Shown here: positions 1 to 6,631 of the stretch, one piece after another
Position numbering within the stretch: position 1 is the stretch's first letter
Layout: the number at the start of each line of letters is the position of its first letter
Assembly: GCA_027578815.1 (NCBI GenBank)
Contig: JANBTH010000237.1
Coordinates: forward strand, 1 to 24,359
Direction of reading: 5' to 3'
Length of the DNA: 24,359 bases
Origin: Coemansia sp. RSA 1804
Lineage: Eukaryota > Kickxellomycota > Kickxellomycetes > Kickxellales > Kickxellaceae
Made by a program: the position numbers and the translations under genes
The notes under the pieces: model-generated
The model's database searches: none
What the model saw: only the letters and a program-made list of their open reading frames with translations
What the model was told of the DNA's origin: nothing

Positions 1-1112
1 TTTTACAGAATTACATTTAAAATACAGAAAAAAGTAAAGAAAAGAAAGAGTGGCATTTAAAAGTAACAGCGGCAGCAACAAGAAAGGTGAGAAAAATAGA
101 ACAGCAGGCAATGGATGGCATGGTGATTGATGGCGGGTGGGAGACTTTGAGCTTGCTCCTCAGTCTCAAAAGGACAAATAAGCGGTTGGCAAAAGAGAAT
201 TGGCTGAGTAGAAAGCCAATAGAATCGTATATACTATAACTGCATAATCCATGATCTGATCCAGTAATACGTTTATCAATTTGCTTGATTCATTGGCCAA
301 AAAAGTGCATCCTACAGAGCTTGAAAAGAGAATGAGAGAGGTTGATTGCATCCACAGCATCAGTAAGCAAGTGTGAATCGCTCTTTCCACTCTCATCTCG
401 CATAATTTTCATTTTAGAGGTAAATGTCGTAAGAAAGCAGTAGTGGTGTTTGACGGATGCGGCGTTAGAAAGCGAAGGCGAATCCAACAGAAATGGCTGC
501 TGTTACTGTGATGGATTCGCACAAATAGGCCTGGAATAAGGAGGAAGAGGAGGAGTGGCGAGAGGATACCAGCAACTGATGGATGCGACTCTAGGCTGTT
601 TGATGGATGCGACTCTGGCGTGTGCGGAAAAGCGTAGTGTACAATCACAGCAGCGTTCAAACAGCATTCGGAAAGCTCTGAATTCGGAGGAACCAAATTG
701 AATGTTTTGTGTACTGAATTTCAGACTAAAGGACAATTCGTTGCTATTTTCTCCAGAGCGTTGCGTCTGCTATCCAAATTGCTTGCTGAGTGGGGGCCTC
801 TTGATTCAGAGCGAAAAAGGACAGCAAACCCAAAAAGTCAATCTACCGCAACAGCTTCTGTTTCTTGAGCTTTCACTTTTTGGTTGTGGCTTTCTGACGC
901 CTTGGAATCCCTTCATCTCCTTCCATTCCTCGCACCAGCACAATTCCAATGGCAGTTGCTTATAATCCCTCCGCCTTATCTGTATTCCAGCAACCGAACA
1001 AACAAAAAGACCTCCGCTGACACTGCATTATCAACTAATCAACACAAACAACCAATATTTTCTACTTGCCTCGTAACTCTGAACGACGGAAAACTGTAGG
1101 AGAACTATACAA
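1..1112. other. Intergenic region upstream of RPL17, no supportable gene
   Basis: I see no credible coding region in this 1.1 kb. The short open frames on both strands lack codon bias and recognisable domains. The first ~120 bases are A-rich and could be the 3' end of a gene outside the window. The right end must contain the RPL17 promoter and leader; I see no clear TATA box next to the RPL17 start. A 16-bp direct repeat lies at 577-616 (separate entry). Confidence 0.5.
577..616. repeat. Two copies of a 16-bp direct repeat
   Basis: The 16-mer TGATGGATGCGACTCT occurs at 577-592 and again, identically, at 601-616, so the starts are 24 bp apart. A related GACGGATGCGGCG stretch lies near 450-470. 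The repeat is about 500-540 bp upstream of RPL17. It may be a duplicated factor-binding site or a simple local duplication; nothing in the sequence decides. Confidence 0.7.
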
Positions 1113-1670
1113 ATGGCGCGCTACTCTGCTACCCCAGCCAACGAGGCAAAGTCGGCCAAGTGCCGTGGCTCTAACCTCACTGTTCACTTCAAGAACACGG
1201 TTGAGACGGCCAACGCAATCAAGGGCCGCAAGCTGCTCAACGCAGTTGCATACCTGAAGGACGTGAAGGAGCACAAGCAGTGCATTCCGTTCCGCCGTTT
1301 CCACCGCGGCATTGGGCGCACAGCTCAGGCCAAGGCATTTGGAGCCACGCTTGCCCGCTGGCCCGCCAAGAGCGCACAGTACGTGCTTGATCTGCTCAAG
1401 AACCTCCAGGCCAACGCCGAGAGCAAGGGCCTGAATGCCGAGGATCTTGTCATCAAGCACATTCTGGTGAATCCCGCTGCCAAGAGGGGACGCCGCACCT
1501 ACCGTGCCCACGGTCGCATCAACCCGTACAAGAGGAGCCCCTGCCATATCGAGATCATCGCCTCCGAGGACGAGAAGAACGTCGAGAAGGCCAAGGATGA
1601 GCGTGCCGCCGTTGTTTTCCAGACCCGCCAGCAGCTTGCTGCCAAGCGTCTTCGTGCCAGCCGCCAGTAA
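1113..1670 (+). CDS. RPL17: 60S ribosomal protein L17 (uL22 family)
   Basis: The gene encodes a 185-residue protein matching the eukaryotic L17/uL22 family over its full length. uL22 is a structural protein of the cytosolic large subunit that binds 25S rRNA; its hairpin loop lines the polypeptide exit tunnel. Visible landmarks are the N-terminal MARYS start, the conserved stretch around residues 45-70 (LKDVKEHKQCIPFRRFHRG), and the basic segment GRRTYRAHGRINPYKRSPCHIE near residues 130-151, which is the L22 signature region. The basic C-terminus ends in RLRASRQ. Length agrees with yeast and human L17 (about 184 residues). The ATG at 1113 is the family start. The frame is uninterrupted, so no coding intron is needed. 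An AATAAA lies 34 bp after the stop. Expression is presumably strong and constitutive; this is inferred from family. Confidence 0.97.
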   Translation: MARYSATPANEAKSAKCRGSNLTVHFKNTVETANAIKGRKLLNAVAYLKDVKEHKQCIPFRRFHRGIGRTAQAKAFGATLARWPAKSAQYVLDLLKNLQANAESKGLNAEDLVIKHILVNPAAKRGRRTYRAHGRINPYKRSPCHIEIIASEDEKNVEKAKDERAAVVFQTRQQLAAKRLRASRQ

Positions 1671-1703
1671 ATTAGTAGTTTGAGAAAAGAGGATATCGTG
1701 CCA

Positions 1704-1709
1704 AATAAA
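1704..1709 (+). promoter_or_regulatory. Probable polyadenylation signal of RPL17
   Basis: A canonical AATAAA hexamer lies 34 bp downstream of the RPL17 stop codon and is followed by T-rich sequence. Position and context fit a 3'-end processing signal. Cleavage has not been shown. Confidence 0.5.
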
Positions 1710-2788
1710 AATGGGGTCAAACTCTTCTTCTTTCTTGCCCGATTTGTTTGTTTTGCTTGTTTTGTTTCTCCGATTTAGAGCATTTCCTCAAAAGATGACC
1801 CGCCCTCTTCCTTTCCTTTCTCTTTTTTTGCTGTTTTTCTTCTTTTCTTCTATGTTGTGCTACGCAATGGAATGCTTTTTGTCAACACCGCCGCCTCTTT
1901 ACTCTGTTCTAGTGATGAAGAAGGAAGAGGAGAGTTGGGCTGTACCAATTCCGCAGAACAGTTGCTGCGGATGGCGGCTCTCATCTGACTTTTTCCTATT
2001 GTTTCAGCTTTTTATGCGGGTAGGAGAAAGGGCATTGGCGGATGTAGCACTGGAGCCGCGTCAGATGAGGAAGCTGGGGGAGGATGTGATGGGAAATGAG
2101 AGAAAATGCGGAAATCTAAAAATAGACAATGTTCCCGAAATAAACATGCATGTGGTTTGTTTTTTATTTTGAGTGAGAGTGGGGGGCTATTATGTCAGGA
2201 TGCATAGGAATTAGGTCAACAGAAAGCATGATAAAAACAGAAAACTAGGAGTAGCCATTGGTTGCATGCAGAAATATAAATAATTTCGTCATGGTAAATA
2301 GAAAAAATGAGTCTCTTCCCCCAAAATGTAAGAAATTAGTAGAAAAAAAGCAAGCTCGTGGGTTTCTGTTTAAAGTGTAGGATTTTCACAATCTTTCACG
2401 TTATTTTTATTTTCCATAAAACTACAGCGTATAGCGTATACGGAAGAGGAAAATAGCGCTCATTGTCCAAGGGGGGAAAACAGATTGAATAGAGCAGAAT
2501 TGGACTGAACGTCATTGAATTTGTTCAGCCACTGCCAAGAAAATGACATGGTTAATAGAGGAACAAAAAAACAGCATGATCCTTGTTTGCAACGGGACGG
2601 GGAGAGAGAGATAAATGGCTTTTTTTGTTTTGACATGAGGTAAAGTGCGGAAACTTTTATTTCTTCTGCGGTTTCCATTGGGGAGGCGGGTGGAGTGTGG
2701 ATGATGGCGTGGATGTGGAAACAAGCGAAAACACAACAAGATGTTCTAGTTATTTCTATTTCTATATTTATTTCACATTGTCATAAGG

Positions 2789-2796
2789 TATATAAA
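2789..2796 (+). promoter_or_regulatory. TATA box of the Asn-rich secreted-protein gene
   Basis: TATATAAA followed by a G-run lies 207 bp upstream of the ATG at 3003. A start about 30 bp downstream would give a leader of roughly 180 nt that is rich in pyrimidines and CAA-like triplets. A strong TATA box suggests a regulated promoter. Confidence 0.6.
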
Positions 2797-3002
2797 GGGG
2801 GAAGAGGACGGTGGGTGAGTCGGGCGGATATTCCCTCCTTTCATTTTCATTTCACCCTACCACTCTCCAAAAAGACCACGGAACATCGCTTGTAACATCT
2901 TCTTCCTCTTGTTATCCTCATATCGTCAACGACGCCAACAGCATCTGTTATCTGTTTCACCTAGCAGCTCGATTGCATACACACATTACCCGCAACACAG
3001 CC

Positions 3003-3062
3003 ATGAACACCAAGCTCGCCCTTGCACTTCTTGCCGTCCCGGCCGTTGCGCTGGCCGAAGCC

Positions 3063-3094
<32 letters not shown>

Positions 3095-3446
3095 CCGCAG
3101 GGATGTGATCGATAACGTCGTCAGCAACGCAGGAGGTGTGTTTGATGCGGTCACCTCTAACGGCGCCAACATTATCAGCAAGATCACGGACGGAGCAGTC
3201 GACGCATTCAGCAAGGTCACCGACGGAGCAGTCGATGCATTCAGCAAGGTCACCGACAACGCTGCTGAGCAGGCCAGCCGGTTCGAGTCCGACTTCAACG
3301 CCGGCAAGAACAACTCGGATAACGAGGAAAGCTCTAACAATACCGAGGACGACACCCACACTTCCGGCTCCTCCTCGTCCCGGACCACCATGTACTCTAG
3401 CTTTGCTGGGTTCGCCGCCATCGTTGCATTCACGCAGCTTGTTTAA
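3003..3446 (+). CDS. Small secreted, probably GPI-anchored protein with 11-residue repeats
   Basis: 147 residues. The ATG at 3003 is the first in-frame ATG and starts a clear signal peptide (MNTKLALALLAVPAVALA, cleavage near 18-20). Next is a run of 11 Asn (21-31), then a region of degenerate 11-residue repeats (about 38-103) with near-identical central copies KITDGAVDAFS and KVTDGAVDAFS. An acidic Ser/Asn/Thr segment (104-126) precedes a hydrophobic C-terminal tail after a Ser cluster at 122-126, the layout of a GPI attachment signal. I expect a surface or wall protein. No enzymatic motif or family is recognisable. The 11-mer periodicity resembles amphipathic helices of LEA group 3 or synuclein-like proteins, but that is a pattern comparison, not homology. 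A similarly built gene lies at 12673. Its own TATA box points to regulated expression. Confidence 0.8.
3061..3095 (+). repeat. AAC trinucleotide tract coding poly-Asn
   Basis: Eleven consecutive AAC codons immediately after the signal peptide encode 11 Asn. Only one codon is used, so the tract is likely length-polymorphic by slippage in steps of one residue. Confidence 0.9.
3180..3257 (+). repeat. 33-bp tandem repeat within the secreted-protein gene
   Basis: Units at 3180-3212 and 3213-3245 are nearly identical (few substitutions, such as GTCGAC against GTCGAT), and a partial third unit begins at 3246 with AAGGTCACCGAC. The repeat encodes an 11-residue motif. The high DNA identity suggests recent duplication within an older protein repeat. 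Confidence 0.85.
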
Positions 3447-3663
3447 TTAGAAACCACCGTTCTTATTTCTTAATTTCATCTTTCATTCTCTATTTCATAG
3501 CTATATAAAATCACCATTCTTTCTGTTTCCTAACTATCGGGGTTCCACCCCATCGTACTAGTGAATGAACATGTTTAACAATATATTTTTAGGCAACGGT
3601 CTCCTCCCGCGTATAGCCAAGAAAAGAAACAACACCGTACGTATATAGCCTTGCGGGTCTCCC

Positions 3664-4623
3664 TTACTTTTTCTTCTTCCACGAATCGTGCTCCAGCGTG
3701 CATTTGACCTTGGAGCACAGCGGCACAACAGCCCCCTGCTTGCGCTCGACCTTGTCGAAGAACTGGAGGCCAGCAGCCTTCTCGACAGCCTCGAGGGGCA
3801 GAACAAAGTCAGAGAGCGGGGTGGCGTTATCGATCTCCTTGTTGGGCAGGGCAAAGGCGCCCAGGGCAACAGCGGGCTCGTTGTTGCGCTTGGCCAGGAC
3901 GACCTTGAAGAAATGAGTGGGCACGGCGACGTTAGGCGGGGAACCAATGACCTCGTAGGAGACGCGCCACTTGCCGTCGGCCTGCTTCTCGGGCAGGTAC
4001 AGGGGCCCCGTGATGCAGTAGACGTCGTCGAAGGATCGAGTCAGGTCGCGAACAAAGGACTCGAGGCTGGCCCAGTAGTTGCGGTTGAAGCCCTTGCCCA
4101 CCTGGGGCGCGATATTCGACAGCAGAAACGTCTCGTTCATCGACTCCGTGTCCTTCTTCGCATCCGCCGCCGGGCACATGTGGCCGCGGTCGTACCCGGA
4201 CCGGTAGTAGTCCTTCAGCTGCGCGCGGAACGGTCCCGGCAACGCAGGGTCTTCCTTGAACTCGGAGGACGCGCGGTCGCCGGACCCCTTCAGGTTGCCC
4301 TGCGTCAGGTGCTCGGCCACCCAGTTCGGGTTGCGCAGGGCGCGGTTGTACGACGCAGCGTACCTGGACCGAAGCAGGAAATCGGACACCGGGCCTGGGT
4401 TTCCGAACTTGAGGAACTCGTTGTCGGCAGGGTTGTTTATGCTGCTGTCCACCTGGCGCTTGAATGGCTGCTGGAACTCGGGCATCCCGTGGGCGTGAAC
4501 AGGTGGTGGCGGCGGCTGCTGCTGCTGTGAGACGGGCGTTGCTGGTGCGCTTGGTTTGACTAGCGCGTATATGGCGCCGCCGCCAAAGACCGAGCCGGCG
4601 ACAAAGGCAAGCAGACGCTGCAT
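3664..4623 (-). CDS. NUC1: Mitochondrial DNA/RNA non-specific endonuclease, NUC1/EndoG type
   Basis: 319 residues, close to yeast Nuc1 (329). The ATG at 4623 is the first in-frame ATG. The N-terminus has a hydrophobic segment (about 4-22) that fits the inner-membrane anchor/targeting region of Nuc1 and EndoG. A linker with QQQQ and a Pro run (33-41) follows, then the betabeta-alpha-metal nuclease domain (about 65-295). The signature DRGHM is at 145-149 with catalytic His148, preceded by YRSGY. The downstream NETFLLSNIAPQ segment contains Asn170, the likely Mg ligand, then FNRNYW near 179-184. The enzyme cleaves DNA and RNA in mitochondria and after release in cell death; these roles are known for the family. 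Basic C-terminus (WKKKK). It is divergent from the amidohydrolase at 5056, sharing a 432-bp intergenic region. Confidence 0.95.
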   Translation of the reverse strand: MQRLLAFVAGSVFGGGAIYALVKPSAPATPVSQQQQPPPPPVHAHGMPEFQQPFKRQVDSSINNPADNEFLKFGNPGPVSDFLLRSRYAASYNRALRNPNWVAEHLTQGNLKGSGDRASSEFKEDPALPGPFRAQLKDYYRSGYDRGHMCPAADAKKDTESMNETFLLSNIAPQVGKGFNRNYWASLESFVRDLTRSFDDVYCITGPLYLPEKQADGKWRVSYEVIGSPPNVAVPTHFFKVVLAKRNNEPAVALGAFALPNKEIDNATPLSDFVLPLEAVEKAAGLQFFDKVERKQGAVVPLCSKVKCTLEHDSWKKKK

Positions 4624-4910
4624 GGCTGGAGTGGGAGAGAAAGAGTCGAATTGCACAGAGAATAAACAACAACAGCACCAACGACAACAGCCGGGAAGAA
4701 AAGAAAGAGCGCTGGAAAAATTATGCACAGGGGGAGATAAGCTCTGAACAAAGGAGCAAAGAATATGAGACACAGGAGCTGACGATGACCCGGGTGAAAA
4801 CGAAGAAGAAGAAAAAAAAAAGATAGAGGTCTGCAGCCAGACTAGCGTACAGCGAGCAAAGGAAAAAAGTGCAGTAAAAAGGCATGGCTTGACTGAGCAA
4901 TCCCGCGCAT

Positions 4911-4930
4911 TGACTCTTGACTCCTGACTC
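4911..4930 (+). promoter_or_regulatory. Triple TGACTC array, Gcn4/CPC1-like sites
   Basis: TGACTC occurs at 4911, 4918 and 4925 in direct orientation with exact 7-bp spacing. TGACTC is the core of the Gcn4/CPC1 bZIP site (TGASTCA), although none of the copies has the final A. It is 126-145 bp upstream of an aminoacylase-like ATG, a fitting place for amino-acid control, but factor binding is inferred. Confidence 0.5.
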
Positions 4931-5013
4931 TCTCCTCCACCTTTACCACCACATTGATTTTCCAGCTCTATTCACCACCACACCTCTTTGCTTTTTTTAC
5001 GGCAGCAAGGAGC

Positions 5014-5037
5014 AACACCACCAACAACACCACCAAC
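5014..5037 (+). repeat. 12-bp tandem duplication in the amidohydrolase leader
   Basis: AACACCACCAAC is present twice in tandem, followed by AACAG, ending 18 bp before the ATG at 5056. The leader is therefore almost free of G and T near the start codon. Confidence 0.85.
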
Positions 5038-5055
5038 AACAGAAAGCAAGGAAGC

Positions 5056-6264
5056 ATGGCGGAGATACAGCCGTCGGTGAAGCGGTTCATCGAGTACCTG
5101 CGCATCAAGACGGTGCAGCCAACGCCAGACTACGCCAGCTGCACACGGTTTCTGGAGGGCCAGGCACGGGAGATTGGGCTCGGGTTCCAGGCGCACGAGT
5201 ACGTGGCAGGCAAGCCGGTGGTGGTGCTGACGTGGGAGGGAACGAGCCCCGAGGAGCCCAGCATCATCCTCAACTCACACACCGACGTCGTGCCGGTGTT
5301 CGAGGAGTTCTGGACGCACCCGCCGTTCGAGGCAGCGCGCGTGGCGACAGGCGACGGCGACTTCCGCATCATTGCGCGCGGATCGCAGGACATGAAGATC
5401 GTCGGACACTGCTACCTGGAGGCGGTGCGGCGGCTGCGCAGCGAGGGCGTGCGGCTGCGGCGCACACTGCATCTGGTGTACGTGCCGGACGAGGAGATTG
5501 GCGGCGAGGACGGGATGGCGCGGTTCGTGGAGTCGGCGGAGTTTGCGCGGCTCAACGCGGGGTTTGCGCTCGACGAGGGCATGGCCAACCCAGGCGACGC
5601 CGTGCGCGTGTTCTACGGCGAGCGCGCGCCATGCTGGGTGCGGTTCGTTGCGCACGGCAACACGGGCCATGGCAGCCAGTTCATCGAGGACACGGCGGCC
5701 GAGAAGCTGCTGCCAATCGTCAACTGGGCGATGGACTTCCGGCGCCAGCAGCTGGAGACGCTGCGCACGCCCAAGGACGACGGCTCGGCGCGCACGCTGG
5801 GCGACGTCACCTCGGCCAACCTGACGGTGCTGGCGGCCGGCGTGCAGCACAATGTGGTTCCCGAGAGCGCGTCGGCGTGCGTGGACATCCGCATGACGCC
5901 GGAGCTGGACTACGCAGCCTTCAGGCGCCGGCTGGAGGCGCTGGCTGCCGAGCACGGCGCGGTTGCGGAGTTCGTGCAGTTCTGGCCCGACAGCACGATG
6001 ACGCCCACCGACGCTTCCAACCCGTTCTGGACGGCCTTCGAGCAGGCGCTTGGCGCCATGCGCATCCCGATCTTCAAGGAGATCTTCCCGGCCGCCACCG
6101 ACTCGCGCTACCTGCGCCGTGCCGGCGTGCCTGCGCTGGGCGTGACTCCGCTGCGCAACGCCCCGATCCTCCTGCACGACCACAACGAGTTCGTCAAGGA
6201 GAGCGAGTTCCTGGCCGGGATCGACTTTTACGCCGGCGTCGTCGCGGCCGTTGCCAGCGTGTAG
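5056..6264 (+). CDS. M20-family N-acyl-L-amino-acid amidohydrolase (aminoacylase-1-like)
   Basis: 402 residues, against about 408 for human aminoacylase-1. The enzyme family hydrolyses N-acylated amino acids to free amino acid and carboxylate in the cytosol with two Zn ions. Visible residues are His75 and Asp77 in NSHTDVVPV, Asp112 in GSQDMK (bridging ligand), Glu146 (general base) and Glu147 in VPDEEIGG, Glu174 in LDEG, His205 in GNTGHGSQF (lid-domain active-site His) and His374 in LLHDHNEF. The dimerisation/lid domain spans roughly 185-310. No signal peptide is seen, which argues for a cytosolic aminoacylase rather than vacuolar carboxypeptidase S. The ATG at 5056 is the first in-frame ATG. 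Codons are strongly G/C-ending. It is divergent from NUC1, and TGACTC repeats upstream hint at amino-acid control. Related M20 dipeptidases cannot be fully excluded. Confidence 0.92.
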   Translation: MAEIQPSVKRFIEYLRIKTVQPTPDYASCTRFLEGQAREIGLGFQAHEYVAGKPVVVLTWEGTSPEEPSIILNSHTDVVPVFEEFWTHPPFEAARVATGDGDFRIIARGSQDMKIVGHCYLEAVRRLRSEGVRLRRTLHLVYVPDEEIGGEDGMARFVESAEFARLNAGFALDEGMANPGDAVRVFYGERAPCWVRFVAHGNTGHGSQFIEDTAAEKLLPIVNWAMDFRRQQLETLRTPKDDGSARTLGDVTSANLTVLAAGVQHNVVPESASACVDIRMTPELDYAAFRRRLEALAAEHGAVAEFVQFWPDSTMTPTDASNPFWTAFEQALGAMRIPIFKEIFPAATDSRYLRRAGVPALGVTPLRNAPILLHDHNEFVKESEFLAGIDFYAGVVAAVASV

Positions 6265-6631
6265 CCAGGTGCGGATGCCTGTTTGTTTTATGCTCTGACG
6301 CTCGCTTTCTTTTCATTTGCGCCAGGCCTTGTTCCCTTCCTGCGTGGCCGCTAGGCGGCGTGAGAAAGGGATGGTGGGTGGGGCGGCGTGGCGGCCACTT
6401 GTTCTTGCTCCTTTTGTTCGCGGAACCCAGCCAAAGCACGGCATGTTCTTATTCTGATCCATTCCGCTTTCCCATTTGACGATTTTAGGTGACACACCAC
6501 CATCAGCTGGCAGGCATAAAAGGGGCGGGGGGGGCGGGGGACGGGACTCAGAATTTTTTCTTCTTTATCTCACTTTGAATTTTTATTTCTTCATATTTTA
6601 CCCCGGCAGCGCGCCCAATTCGCTAATCAAA
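6265..6631. other. Intergenic region and promoter of the TRP gene
   Basis: The first half is the 3' region of the amidohydrolase. Further right is a TATA-like CATAAAAGG (6515-6523), immediately followed by a long G-run (separate entry) and a T-rich leader. The frame of the next gene is open upstream of its ATG at 6632 but contains no ATG, so the start is not in doubt. Confidence 0.6.
6522..6545 (+). promoter_or_regulatory. G-quadruplex-forming candidate in TRP promoter or leader
   Basis: Four or more G-runs (4, 8, 5 and 3 G) separated by single C or AC lie on the coding strand directly after the TATA-like element and about 90 bp before the ATG. This satisfies the usual G3+N1-7 pattern. If transcribed it would sit near the 5' end of the mRNA. 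Confidence 0.55.

Larger units (their letters stand above)
1671..3002. other. Intergenic region between RPL17 and a secreted-protein gene
   Basis: The left part is the RPL17 3' region, followed by T-rich and then A/T-rich sequence. A 153-codon open frame at 1711-2172 begins in the RPL17 3' UTR and encodes only low-complexity Leu/Phe-rich translation of T tracts, so I do not call it. A heptamer AGCGTAT occurs twice in tandem at 2426-2439. The right third is the promoter of the next gene, with a TATA box at 2789-2796 and a C/T-rich leader. Confidence 0.55.
4624..5055. other. Divergent promoter region between NUC1 and the M20 amidohydrolase
   Basis: This 432-bp region separates two start codons facing away from each other. 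It holds A-rich tracts (4805-4822), three tandem TGACTC elements at 4911-4930 and a CAC/CAA-rich leader next to the amidohydrolase ATG. I see no TATA box. It may act as a bidirectional promoter. Confidence 0.6.

Noticed and set aside
1711..2172. 153-codon plus-strand open frame after RPL17
   Set aside because: It begins inside the RPL17 3' UTR and translates T-rich tracts into Leu/Phe runs, with no domain and no promoter of its own.
4917..6479. 520-codon frame overlapping the amidohydrolase
   Set aside because: It is a GC-rich shadow with Arg/Ala/Gly-rich translation; the amidohydrolase frame has all catalytic motifs.
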